From Roseburia sp. AM59-24XD (GTDB lineage Bacteria > Bacillota > Clostridia > Lachnospirales > Lachnospiraceae), in the NCBI RefSeq assembly GCF_003478445.1, contig NZ_QUET01000013.1:26558-90557 (forward strand): DNA of 64,000 nucleotides. The letters run 5' to 3'. The stretch's first letter is position 1; every line of letters starts with the position of its first letter. Shown in pieces: positions 18,960 through 28,438 of this stretch. The translations under genes were made by a program, and so were the position numbers. Below the pieces are notes generated by a model. The model was not told the DNA's origin. It saw only the letters and a program-made list of their open reading frames with translations, and ran no database searches.

Positions 18960-20888
18960 GTGGGAATATTTGGAAGACGCATTGACATTAAAAATGCGAC
19001 AAAGACAACCTACAGCGATGAAGATTTAAGAAAGCTGGATCTGAATTACCGCAATAAATTTCAGATCGACCGTGAAAAGCGGATATACACTCCGTTTCGA
19101 AAGGAGATGCCGAGAGCGTGGCAGAGTCAGGTTCGTGATATGGCATTTGAGCAGATTCTGGATGACCGCATTTTCAGTTTTCGTCACCTGCTTGTGATCC
19201 CGAATCCCTATGGTGCATCGGTACAGACAGCCATGCTTCTGTTCAATACACCGAAGGAATACAGGGTGCGTTATCGTATCCTCGGCAAGACGGAGGGGAC
19301 GGATTTTGTTGGCGAGACCCGCATGACGACGAGACATCGTGTCCCGATCATGGGACTTTATAAAGGATATACCAATAAACTGATCCTGGAACTGATCGAC
19401 AGTGCAGGAGAGGTGTACCAGCGAAGAGATTTAAGGATTTACACAAGAGATATTCCGCTCGGACAGCAGAATATCGTGACAAAGGTAGAGCATTCAGAGT
19501 CTTCCTGCTTTCCATTCATTCTTGTAAACGGATTCCGGTTTAAACCGGTGGTATTTGACCAGAATGGAGAGGTACGCTATTCGCTGCAGATCAAGACGGA
19601 TCAGACGGGTATGATCCCATTAGAAAACGGCAGATTTCTTTATGTGGATGCCACTGTGAACTGTATGGCGGCGGACGGAAGCATCAGAGCCTGCCGGTAT
19701 CATGAGATGGATTACATGGGCAGAGTGTATCAGACCTATGTGCTGGATTATCCGGTTGGACGGTATGCGGCGCAGAAAGGGGATTCCCTGTTCCTGCTGA
19801 CGGCGTCAGAGAAAGGCTATGCCGATGACTGCATTATCGAACTGGACAGGAATACCGGACAGATCCGAAAGAAGTGTCTGCTTCAGGATCTGCTGGGAGA
19901 TAAGTATCGTATCGAGGGCAACTGGATTGTTGCGAGCGGTATGCAGTATGTGCAGGGACAGCTGATCTTAACAATGAGACGGTATCATACGGTATTGTCG
20001 ATCGACTGGGAGAAGCAGTCCGTCAACTGGGCACTGGCTCCGGAGTCGATCTGGAGAGGCACTGTGCTTGCGGACAAGCTTTTGAAGTCTGTGGATCGGG
20101 AGAAGATGGATGGCTATATGCCGGAAAGCCCGAATATTCAGGTACAGGAGGATGGAAGCTTAAAACTCCGCCTGTACTGTATACAGAATAAGGGAAATGT
20201 TCCCGCAGAGGGAGCGGAATCAGATGATGATTCACGGATTGACTTTTATAATATCGATCCGGTCCGAAAGAGTTTTCAGAAGGAACGTAGCATTGCTGTG
20301 GTGAAGAGCCAGAGGGATGCAGGATGTTTTTATCGGCAGAAGAGTGACAGAATATTATCTCTGTCAGGAATGCTGATGAGACGTTCCGACAATCTGAAGG
20401 CATGTATCGAGGAACTGGATGGTCAGTCCGGAAGGATGATCAACAGACTGCGCCTGTGTAAGCGCTACCGGAGTGCATGGGAGTTTAAGCCGGATATAGA
20501 GGCTTATTCTGTGCCGCTGGAGCATGATCTGGATGCCGTAAAGGGAACCATTGCACCGCCGGCTTTGTATAAGTCTGTGAATGGGGAGACCCTGCCGGAG
20601 GCTGTTGCAGAGAAGCTCAAGAAGAGATATTTTGGGAATATCCGGGTGAGCGATACGCTGTTTTTGTTTGCTTTTTGTCCGGGAACAGTCCAGAATGTTT
20701 ATCTGATCGGCGAAACGCAGTCGTATGTTCAGTGCTTTGAGGGGCTGGAGACCAGACCGCGCAAGGAAAGCTTCTGCATGGCGTTAGACCAGCTGGAGCT
20801 TGGTGAATATCAGGTATATGTAGAATTTGATAATCAGATCTACCATCTGAAAAATGAGATCAGAGTGGAAAGATCACAACAAGAATAA
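18960..20888 (+). CDS. arylsulfotransferase (ASST)-like protein lacking catalytic histidines
   Basis: The 642-residue protein has an N-terminal beta-sandwich region ([16 protein letters not shown], typical of ASST N domains) and a beta-propeller-like body with repeats such as [11 protein letters not shown] and [15 protein letters not shown]. No signal peptide or membrane segment is visible. By-eye comparison with ASST motifs suggests the three active-site histidines are replaced: the DWIHxNS region reads NWIVASG and the QHD region reads SPNIQ. The arginine after LILTM is kept. The start is GTG 18960 with a poor ribosome site. cysD follows 17 bases later, so it is probably cotranscribed with the sulfate-activating enzymes. 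Its activity is unknown. Confidence 0.6.
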   Translation: MGIFGRRIDIKNATKTTYSDEDLRKLDLNYRNKFQIDREKRIYTPFRKEMPRAWQSQVRDMAFEQILDDRIFSFRHLLVIPNPYGASVQTAMLLFNTPKEYRVRYRILGKTEGTDFVGETRMTTRHRVPIMGLYKGYTNKLILELIDSAGEVYQRRDLRIYTRDIPLGQQNIVTKVEHSESSCFPFILVNGFRFKPVVFDQNGEVRYSLQIKTDQTGMIPLENGRFLYVDATVNCMAADGSIRACRYHEMDYMGRVYQTYVLDYPVGRYAAQKGDSLFLLTASEKGYADDCIIELDRNTGQIRKKCLLQDLLGDKYRIEGNWIVASGMQYVQGQLILTMRRYHTVLSIDWEKQSVNWALAPESIWRGTVLADKLLKSVDREKMDGYMPESPNIQVQEDGSLKLRLYCIQNKGNVPAEGAESDDDSRIDFYNIDPVRKSFQKERSIAVVKSQRDAGCFYRQKSDRILSLSGMLMRRSDNLKACIEELDGQSGRMINRLRLCKRYRSAWEFKPDIEAYSVPLEHDLDAVKGTIAPPALYKSVNGETLPEAVAEKLKKRYFGNIRVSDTLFLFAFCPGTVQNVYLIGETQSYVQCFEGLETRPRKESFCMALDQLELGEYQVYVEFDNQIYHLKNEIRVERSQQE

Positions 20889-20904
20889 TATATGGAGGAA
20901 AACA

Positions 20905-21804
20905 ATGAATCAATTATCACATTTGGAAGAGCTGGAGGCTGAGGCGATTTACATTATGCGTGAAGTTGTAGCTGAGTGTGAAAAGCCGGTTATGTTGTAT
21001 TCGATTGGAAAGGATAGTTCGGTAATGCTTCATCTTGCATTGAAGGCATTTTATCCGGAGAAGCCGCCTTTCCCATTTCTTCATGTGGATACCACATGGA
21101 AATTCCACGAAATGATCGAGTTCCGTGATAAAATGGCAAAGAAATACGGATTGGATATGATTGTATATACCAATCAGGAAGGTGTAAAGCAGGGAATTAA
21201 TCCATTTGATCATGGTTCTGCATATACAGATATCATGAAGACGCAGGCACTGAAGCAGGCACTGGACAAGTATGAATTTACAGCAGCATTCGGTGGTGGC
21301 AGACGTGATGAAGAGAAATCCCGTGCCAAGGAGCGTATCTTCTCATTCCGTAATTCCGCACATGCATGGGATCCGAAGAACCAGCGTCCGGAGATGTGGA
21401 AGTTATACAATACAAAGCTGTTCAAGGGTGAAGAGGTGCGAGTATTTCCTCTTTCCAACTGGACAGAGAAGGACATCTGGCAGTATATCCGTCAGGAGAA
21501 TATCGAGATTCCATCCCTTTATTTTGCCAAGGAGCGTCCGGTTGTTTATCGTGATGGCAACATCATTATGGTGGACGACGACAGAATGCGTCTGAAGGAA
21601 GGCGAGAAGCCGGTTATGAAGAAGGTTCGTTTCCGTACATTAGGATGTTATCCGCTGACCGGTGGTGTAGAATCTGATGCAGAGACACTGGATGAGATCA
21701 TTGAGGAGACATTGAGTGCAGTATCTTCCGAGAGAACCAGCCGTGTTATTGATAATGAGGCGGCAGGCAGCATGGAAAGAAGAAAGAGAGAGGGGTATTT
21801 CTAA
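20905..21804 (+). CDS. cysD: sulfate adenylyltransferase subunit 2
   Basis: The 299-residue PP-loop ATPase makes APS from sulfate and ATP together with the GTPase CysN. The PP-loop SIGKDSSV is at about residues 33-40. The signature [20 protein letters not shown] stretch and the C-terminal [11 protein letters not shown] are present. ATG 20905 follows TATGGAGGAAAACA. The cysNC start lies one base after its stop, so translation is probably coupled. No APS/PAPS reductase gene (cysH or aprAB) is in the window, so the product may serve sulfation rather than assimilation. Confidence 0.95.
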   Translation: MNQLSHLEELEAEAIYIMREVVAECEKPVMLYSIGKDSSVMLHLALKAFYPEKPPFPFLHVDTTWKFHEMIEFRDKMAKKYGLDMIVYTNQEGVKQGINPFDHGSAYTDIMKTQALKQALDKYEFTAAFGGGRRDEEKSRAKERIFSFRNSAHAWDPKNQRPEMWKLYNTKLFKGEEVRVFPLSNWTEKDIWQYIRQENIEIPSLYFAKERPVVYRDGNIIMVDDDRMRLKEGEKPVMKKVRFRTLGCYPLTGGVESDAETLDEIIEETLSAVSSERTSRVIDNEAAGSMERRKREGYF

Positions 21805-21805
21805 G

Positions 21806-23631
21806 ATGCAGAGTTTACTGAAATTTATTACATGTGGTAGTGTAGATGACGGAAAGTCCACACTGATCGGACATATGCTTTATGATGCTAAGCTGATCTT
21901 CGCGGATCAGGAAAAGGCATTGGAGCTTGATAGTAAAGTGGGAAGTACCGGTGGTGCAATTGATTACTCCTTACTGCTTGACGGACTGATGGCAGAGCGT
22001 GAGCAGGGAATCACGATCGATGTTGCATATCGTTATTTTACGACAGAAAAGAGAAGCTTTATCGTAGCAGATACACCGGGTCATGAGGAGTATACCCGTA
22101 ACATGGCGGTTGGTGCATCCTTCGCAGATCTGGCGGTTATCCTTGTGGACGCTTCCAAGGGCGTTCTGGTTCAGACAAGACGCCATACACGTATCTGCGC
22201 ACTGATGGGTATCAAGCATGTTGTTTATGCGGTCAATAAGATGGATCTTATTGATTACGATGAGAATGAGTTTAAGAATATTGTAAAGCAGATCAAGATC
22301 ATGACCGGAGAGTATGATTTCGAGACAATGCATATTATTCCGGTATCTGCAACAGTTGGTGATAATATTACGACAGAGTCTGCAAAGACACCTTGGTACA
22401 AGGGTGGTACTCTTCAGAATTATCTGGAGACGATCGATGTTACCGATCATTCCGACGAGACAGGTTTCGTTATGCCGGTACAGCGTGTAAGCCGTCCGGA
22501 CCGCACTTTCCGTGGTTTTCAGGGACAGGTTGAGGTTGGCGAGATTCACGTCGGAGATGAGATTACCTCTCTGCCAAGTGGTGAGACAGCTCAGGTAAAG
22601 AGCATCCTTAATACAAATAAGGAGGTTGATAATGCCTCCAAGGGTCAGGCAGTAACGATCCAGCTTGATACAGAGATCGATGTATCCAGAGGCTGTATGC
22701 TCTGTAAGGATGTGAATCTGCATACCAATAAGATGTTTACATCCACTCTTCTGTGGATGGATGATAATAAGCTTGTAGCAGGAAAGAACTATTTCCTGAA
22801 GCTTGGAACCAAGATGGTGCCTGCTGTTGTTATGAATATCAAGTATAAGGTTGATGTCAATGAAGGTACCCATGTTCAGACAGATAAGCTCTATAAGAAC
22901 GAGATTGCCTGCTGTGACATTGCCTGCTCTGACACGATCGTATTCGATGAGTTCAAGCATCATAAGGAACTTGGCGGTTTCGTTCTGATCGATCGTATCA
23001 CCAATATGACATCTGCATGTGGTGTCGTTGAGCATCCGCTTCGCCGTGATGACAACCTGACATGGCATAATATGGACATCACAAGAGATCTTCGTGCACA
23101 GCAGAAGGGACAGGAGCCGAAGACAATCTGGATGACAGGTCTGTCCGGAGCCGGAAAGTCTACTCTGATCAATGAGGTAGAGAAGAGACTCTTTGCACAG
23201 GGCAAGCATACAATGCTTCTGGATGGAGATAATGTTCGTATGGGACTGAACAAGAACCTTGGTTTCAAGGAGCAGGATCGTATCGAGAACATCCGTCGTG
23301 TGGCTGAGGTTGCCAACTGATGAATGATGCCGGATTGATCACACTGACATCCTTTATTTCCCCATTTGCAAGTGACCGCCGCAGTGCAAGAGATATCATC
23401 GGTAATGACAATTTCATCGAGATCTACATCAGCACACCTCTTGAGGAGTGTGAGAGAAGAGATGTCAAGGGTCTTTATAAGAGAGCCCGCAGCGGTGAGA
23501 TTCCAAACTTCTCAGGTATTTCCAGTCCTTATGAGGCACCGGAGAATCCGGAGATCACGATTGATACAACCGGTATGACGGTTGAGGAATCTGTAGATTA
23601 CCTGATGGAAGAGCTGAAGAAGTATCTGTAA
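21806..23631 (+). CDS. cysNC: sulfate adenylyltransferase GTPase fused to APS kinase (frameshifted)
   Basis: The N-terminal part (about 1-430) is CysN: G1 loop [10 protein letters not shown]3 [13 protein letters not shown]4 NKMD. The C-terminal part is APS kinase with P-loop GLSGAGKST, which makes PAPS. The frame breaks at TGA 23318 inside the kinase. Continuing one frame over gives [17 protein letters not shown], the normal continuation, to a stop at 23631. One missing base in the AAC/CTG context near 23316 explains it; the repaired product has 608 residues. As given, the kinase is cut at about one third of its length. A sequencing error is likely because five other genes show the same type of break. 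Confidence 0.9.
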
Positions 23632-23719
23632 TCCGGGGGATTTTAATGGATCGACGATAAAAATTAAAAACAGGTTGCAATATTCATAGTAATGCAGTAT
23701 GATTAGTATGAAAACGATA

Positions 23720-23758
23720 AAAGAGGGTTTGGCTGTTCCGGCAGCCAAACCTCTTTGT
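23720..23758 (+). terminator. rho-independent terminator after cysNC
   Basis: AGAGGGTTTGGCTG pairs with CAGCCAAACCTCT around TTCCGG and runs into TTTG. It closes the ASST-like/cysD/cysNC unit before cysQ. Confidence 0.85.
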
Positions 23759-23834
23759 AGTTAAGAATATATATGATAAATAATATATTTTATAATGAAT
23801 CATATTGAAAATGATATAAACGGAGGATAAATAT

Positions 23835-24629
23835 ATGGATTTGGAAAAAGAGCTTGCTGTGGCAAAGGAAGCTGCGGTACAGGCAGGTTATGCAATCATG
23901 GATGTTTATGAGAATGCCGAGGATATGCAGATTACTTATAAGGATGGAGATATGCCGCTTACAGCAGCGGACAAGGCATCAAACCGTATTATTGTGGATG
24001 CGCTTAAGAAAGCATTTCCGGACTATGCAATCCTTTCCGAGGAGGAGAAGGATGATCTGTCCCGCCTGGAGAACGATTACTGCTTCGTGGTAGATCCATT
24101 GGACGGAACCAAGGAGTTTATCAAGAGAAATGGTCAGTTTACGGTTAATATTGCACTGTCTTACCGGCATCATTCCATTATGGGTGTGATCTATGTACCT
24201 GTGACAGGTGAGCTATATTATGCGGCACAGGGTCAGGGCGCATTTCTTGACACGAAGGATAAAAAGGGGGAGAAGCTTCAGGTATCCGACTGTACGGATA
24301 TGAAAGAGCTGCGTATGGTGATGAGCAGCTCCCATGGCTGTGAGCAGATGGATCAGCTTTTGGAGAAGTATCAGATCAGTAATTTTGTGAAGATGGGAAG
24401 CTCCTTAAAGGGCTGTGTTGTGGCAAAAGGCGATGCGGAGGTGTATTACGTTTATCCGACGATGGAGTGGGATACGGCAGCGATGCAGTGTATCGTGGAG
24501 GAAGCCGGAGCTGTCTTTCGTCAGATGGATGATACCCCGATGCTTTACAACCGTGAGGACAGTCTGAATGCAAAGGGCTTTTACATTATCAACTCCATGA
24601 AGAATAAGCTGGAGCTTGACGCAAAGTAA
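23835..24629 (+). CDS. cysQ: 3'(2'),5'-bisphosphate nucleotidase
   Basis: The 264-residue protein belongs to the inositol monophosphatase superfamily. The metal-binding signatures are ILSEEEKDD, VVDPLDGTKEF and EWDTAAMQCIVEEAG. CysQ removes the 3' phosphate of PAP, the by-product of PAPS-using sulfotransferases and reductases. Its place after cysDNC fits clean-up of PAP in the same pathway. AACGGAGGATAAAT precedes ATG 23835. It is separated from cysNC by a terminator, so it probably has its own promoter. Confidence 0.92.
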   Translation: MDLEKELAVAKEAAVQAGYAIMDVYENAEDMQITYKDGDMPLTAADKASNRIIVDALKKAFPDYAILSEEEKDDLSRLENDYCFVVDPLDGTKEFIKRNGQFTVNIALSYRHHSIMGVIYVPVTGELYYAAQGQGAFLDTKDKKGEKLQVSDCTDMKELRMVMSSSHGCEQMDQLLEKYQISNFVKMGSSLKGCVVAKGDAEVYYVYPTMEWDTAAMQCIVEEAGAVFRQMDDTPMLYNREDSLNAKGFYIINSMKNKLELDAK

Positions 24630-24697
24630 GCTTATCAAGAGATATTTAAGGTACAAAGCCTATATGGAATACAAAACGAAACGGAGGAAGAGATACC

Positions 24698-26176
24698 ATG
24701 AAAACTGAAAAAAACAAAAAAGATTTTAAGAGTGAATTTGGTATGATGCTTGCGCTTTTAAAAATCGGATTTATCGGTTTTGGCGGCGGAAGTGCTCTGA
24801 TTCCGGTTATCGAAAAAGAAGTGGTTGAGGAGAGGAAGCTTGTCACGGAGGAAGAGTTTAATAAGGATGTATTAGTGGCAAGCATCACACCCGGAGCGCT
24901 GCCGATGGAGATTTCCACCGGACTTGGCAAGCGGGCATATGGTGTCGGCGGAATGATAGTATCTGCACTGATGCTTGCATTTCCGGGAGCACTGATCACG
25001 GTGGCAATGCTTGTCGCAATGTCACGTCTTCATTCAAATGTACTGACACAGATAGAGATCCTCTCGATAGGTATCTCCGCATTTATTGCATGTCTGCTTA
25101 CCGAATATTCCAGAAAGACTCTGGCAGAGGCACGGGCAGAGAGTAAGGGGCGCTGGAAGCGTGCGGTTGTAATCCTGGTGGGCGTATTTTTGCTGACCTG
25201 CGGGAAAGCAGTGTATGGAATCCTGGGATTCGAAGGAACGCCGATCGTACATCTGTCAACGTTGCAGGTGCTCGGCGTGTCGATGTTTGGTATTTTGTAC
25301 ACACACTGCAAGTTTACCCGGAAGAATCTGACAGTTTCCGGTGTGCTGATCCTGGGATATATTGCATGTCTAAGCTTTGATCTGCCGTATGAGACTTATA
25401 TTTATAACGGACTTCGGGCAGTGATGGTGATTCTGGCAGTCTGGGGACTGGTTCGCAGCATTTTGGATGATGGACAGAAAAAGAAAATTTCTCCGAAAAG
25501 GATGCTTCAGGAGGAGATGGCATGGATCCTGTTTTTTGCGGTGCTTTCTGTACCGGCACTGTTATATGGTGGACATGTTCTGGAATTTCTGGGACAGGGC
25601 TTTCTTTCCTCCATCCTTTCCTTTGGAGGCGGTGATGCGTATCTGTCTGTTGCGGACGGTATGTTTGTCAATTCCGGAATTGTTGAGAAGGCTGACTTTT
25701 ATGGTCATCTGGTACCGTTAGTCAATCTTCTTCCGGGATCTATTTTGTGTAAGACCTTGTCCGGCATCGGTTATCTGCTGGGCTTTGAGATGAGCAGCGG
25801 AAGCATTCCGGCAGGCTGCCTTGTGGCACTGGCCGGATTTGCATGCAGTGTTATGGCGTCCGGCGGAGTATTCTGTCTGGTATCCCATATTTATGAATGC
25901 TTTGAATCGCTTAGCGTATTCCGGCTGCTGAGCCGCTGGATCCGTCCGATCATTGCAGGTACCCTGCTGACAGTTATGCTGTCCCTTTTCTCACAGAATA
26001 TCAGTACCGGGGCAAAGCTTGGCTGCCCGGCATGGATCGCTCTCGGTATCTCTGCGCTGATCTATGGGATGAACCTGATCCTGCTGTATGTTCTCCGCAA
26101 GAAAAACGGTATGTTGATCCTGTGTTCCATCGTGGCAACACTCGTTCTTGGTAACATGGCAATCCTTTTGTTTTAA
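24698..26176 (+). CDS. chrA: ChrA-family (chromate ion transporter-like) membrane protein
   Basis: The 492-residue protein has two homologous halves. The first contains GFIGFGGGSALIPVIEKEVV and SITPGALPMEIST; the second contains SILSFGGGDAYLSVADGMFV and LVPLVNLLPGSIL. These are the CHR-domain motifs of bidomain ChrA transporters. About ten hydrophobic segments are visible. Family members export chromate, and some may move sulfate-like anions. The location next to sulfate-activation genes hints at oxyanion transport, but the substrate is unknown. GGAGGAAGAG precedes ATG 24698. Confidence 0.85.
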   Translation: MKTEKNKKDFKSEFGMMLALLKIGFIGFGGGSALIPVIEKEVVEERKLVTEEEFNKDVLVASITPGALPMEISTGLGKRAYGVGGMIVSALMLAFPGALITVAMLVAMSRLHSNVLTQIEILSIGISAFIACLLTEYSRKTLAEARAESKGRWKRAVVILVGVFLLTCGKAVYGILGFEGTPIVHLSTLQVLGVSMFGILYTHCKFTRKNLTVSGVLILGYIACLSFDLPYETYIYNGLRAVMVILAVWGLVRSILDDGQKKKISPKRMLQEEMAWILFFAVLSVPALLYGGHVLEFLGQGFLSSILSFGGGDAYLSVADGMFVNSGIVEKADFYGHLVPLVNLLPGSILCKTLSGIGYLLGFEMSSGSIPAGCLVALAGFACSVMASGGVFCLVSHIYECFESLSVFRLLSRWIRPIIAGTLLTVMLSLFSQNISTGAKLGCPAWIALGISALIYGMNLILLYVLRKKNGMLILCSIVATLVLGNMAILLF

Positions 26177-26216
26177 GCCTGTAAGAAAAATAAATAAAAA
26201 AAATTAAAAAAAGGGC

Positions 26217-26245
26217 TTGCATTTTTTGAAAAGCTAATATATAAT
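26217..26245 (+). promoter_or_regulatory. promoter of tRNA-Arg
   Basis: TTGCAT (26217-26222), a 17-base spacer and TATAAT (26240-26245) lie 43 bases before the tRNA. Confidence 0.8.
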
Positions 26246-26288
26246 ATCTCAAGTACGGAACAGAGATGTGAAGTACGAGAGATAATTT

Positions 26289-26362
<74 letters not shown>

Positions 26363-26438
26363 CTATGAATCCTTGCAGCGGGTATTCGCAGCAGGATTTT
26401 TTCAATGTAAAGAACTTGTTGTTTTGATATTGTATAAT

Positions 26439-26483
26439 GCTTTTTGACTCCGGCATGATAATATGGAAGTCAAAAGCTTTTTG
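26439..26483 (+). terminator. terminator between tRNA-Arg and murB
   Basis: GCTTTTTGACTCC pairs with GGAAGTCAAAAGC (slightly imperfect) around a 13-base loop, followed by TTTTTG. A weaker AATCCT/AGGATT hairpin with a T-run lies closer to the tRNA at about 26366-26402. Confidence 0.7.
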
Positions 26484-26515
26484 TTTGCAGTGATCTGGAT
26501 GGAAGGAATGAAAAT

Positions 26516-27433
26516 ATGATTCAATATGAAAAATTACAGGAGATTGCCGGGGCAGAGCATGTTCACAGGGATGAGCCGATGTCATCACATACAACATTCC
26601 GTATCGGCGGACCGGCAGACTATTATGTGGAGACCGGAGATGAGCAGACACTTGCCGGCCTTGTCTGTGCATGCCGGCGGACAGATACTCCGTTTTTTAT
26701 TCTTGGCAATGGCAGTAATCTTCTGGTGGCAGATGAGGGCTACCGTGGTGTTATGATCTCTCTGCGGGGCTTCGATGAAATTTCCTTTGTAGAAGAAAAG
26801 ACATCGGACGGTAAGACGCTCATGAAAGCCGGAAGTGGCGTACTTCTTTCCAAAGCAGCGATGCAGGCGGCCGGAAAGGGGTTGACAGGATTTGAATTTG
26901 CAGGTGGGATTCCCGGGACGCTCGGTGGTGCAGTAACGATGAATGCAGGTGCCTATGGAGGGGAGATCAAGGACGTGATCGTGTCTGTCCGGGTGATGGA
27001 TATGGAAGGACAGATCAGAGAACTCTCTGCGCAGGAGTTGGATCTTTCATACCGCCATAGCGTGATCCAGGAACAGGAGCTGATCGTGCTGTCTGCCGAT
27101 TTTGCTTTTAAGGATGGCGATACAGAGCAGATTCAGGAGAAGATGCGTGAACTCAATGCACAGCGAAGAGAAAAGCAGCCGTTGGAGTACGGAAGTGCGG
27201 GAAGTACATTTAAAAGACCGGAGGGCTATTTTGCCGGAAAGCTGATCCAGGATGCCGGATTGAAAGGCTACCGTTGCGGTGATGTCATGGTTTCCGAGAA
27301 GCACAGCGGCTTTGTGGTGAATGTCGGAAAGGGAACCTGCCATGACGCGATGCAGGTGATCGAACATGTGCAGAAAGCCGTCTATGAGCAGTTTGGAGTA
27401 GAACTGGAGCTTGAAGTAAAGAGACTTGGATAA
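26516..27433 (+). CDS. murB: UDP-N-acetylenolpyruvoylglucosamine reductase
   Basis: The 305-residue flavoenzyme makes UDP-MurNAc for peptidoglycan. The FAD-binding segments NGSNLLVADEGYRGVMI and GGIPGTLGGAVTMNAGAYGGE and the catalytic-serine region GSAGSTFKRPEGYFAGKLI are present. The C-terminal SEKHSGFVVN motif is also there. This is the type IIb form common in Firmicutes. In Firmicutes murB commonly neighbours the rapZ-whiA block, as it does here. Confidence 0.95.
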   Translation: MIQYEKLQEIAGAEHVHRDEPMSSHTTFRIGGPADYYVETGDEQTLAGLVCACRRTDTPFFILGNGSNLLVADEGYRGVMISLRGFDEISFVEEKTSDGKTLMKAGSGVLLSKAAMQAAGKGLTGFEFAGGIPGTLGGAVTMNAGAYGGEIKDVIVSVRVMDMEGQIRELSAQELDLSYRHSVIQEQELIVLSADFAFKDGDTEQIQEKMRELNAQRREKQPLEYGSAGSTFKRPEGYFAGKLIQDAGLKGYRCGDVMVSEKHSGFVVNVGKGTCHDAMQVIEHVQKAVYEQFGVELELEVKRLG

Positions 27434-27553
27434 TATGATGCAGGGGTCAAAGGCGGAGAGTAATCCGTGGAATAAGTATAATACGATCAGATTTGTACCG
27501 GAACAGGTGTGAGCCGGCGAACCGGATACAGATTGGGAAAGAGAAGGATAACG

Positions 27554-28423
27554 ATGCGATTTGTGATAGTGACGGGAATGTCCGGTGCCGGTAGAAATTC
27601 CGTAATGAAAATGTTAGAGGATATGGGGTACTTTTGTGTGGACAATCTTCCGGTTCGTCTGATCCCGCGTATGACGGGAATGATGCTTGAGGAGAACAGT
27701 CTGGACAAGGTGGCGATCGGTATTGATATCCGTAATCAGCAGGGGCTTTCAGAGCTGGATGATACACTGGATGAGATGCTTATAGCAGGGATCCGTTATG
27801 AAATCCTGTTTCTGGAAGCAGACAGCTCCGTGTTGATCAAGCGGTATAAGGAGACGAGACGTAACCATCCGCTGGCACTGCAGGGGCGTGTGGACAAGGC
27901 GATCGAGGCGGAGAGAGAAGAGCTTGCGCCGCTCAAGAAGAGAGCGGATTATATTTTAGATACCAGTCATATGCTGGTGCGCGATCTCAAGCAGGAGATT
28001 GATAAGATATTCCTTGGCAAGGAAGAATACGAGAGCTTTTTTGTGACAATCCTGTCGTTTGGCTTCAAATATGGCATTCCGGAGGATTCCGATCTTGTGT
28101 TTGATGTGCGATTCCTGCCGAATCCATATTATATACCGGATCTTAAGCCACAGACAGGCAATGACCGTCCAGTGTATGATTACGTCATGTCGTCGCCACA
28201 GGCGGTTACCTTTGAAAAGCAGCTTTTTGAGATGGTGGAATTTTTGATCCCAAATTATATTCTCGAGGGCAAGAATCAGCTTGTTATCAGCATTGGCTGT
28301 ACCGGAGGAAAGCACCGCTCCGTGACGATCGTCAATGCATTGGCAAAGCACATGAAGCAGCTTCCGTACAGTATTAAGGTGGAGCACCGTGATATCGAGA
28401 AGGACAGGAAGCAGGGAAAGTGA
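27554..28423 (+). CDS. rapZ: RapZ/YvcJ family nucleotide-binding protein
   Basis: The 289-residue protein is a P-loop protein that binds nucleotides and, in enteric bacteria, acts as an RNase adapter. The N-terminal loop reads GMSGAGRNS, whereas most homologues have GMSGAGKST; the Walker A lysine is an arginine. Other family marks are GYFCVDNLP, DVRFLPNPYY and the C-terminal CTGGKHRSV motif. ATG 27554 follows GAGAAGGATAACG. whiA starts 16 bases after the stop. The usual yvcK gene between rapZ and whiA is missing here. Confidence 0.9.
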   Translation: MRFVIVTGMSGAGRNSVMKMLEDMGYFCVDNLPVRLIPRMTGMMLEENSLDKVAIGIDIRNQQGLSELDDTLDEMLIAGIRYEILFLEADSSVLIKRYKETRRNHPLALQGRVDKAIEAEREELAPLKKRADYILDTSHMLVRDLKQEIDKIFLGKEEYESFFVTILSFGFKYGIPEDSDLVFDVRFLPNPYYIPDLKPQTGNDRPVYDYVMSSPQAVTFEKQLFEMVEFLIPNYILEGKNQLVISIGCTGGKHRSVTIVNALAKHMKQLPYSIKVEHRDIEKDRKQGK

Positions 28424-28438
28424 GAAGGGTTTGCTGAA

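Noticed and set aside
21971..23209. 412-codon open frame on the minus strand
   Set aside because: It is the antisense shadow of cysN, whose motifs are unmistakable. The residue mix (Cys, Leu, His, Ile-rich) is typical of an antisense frame.
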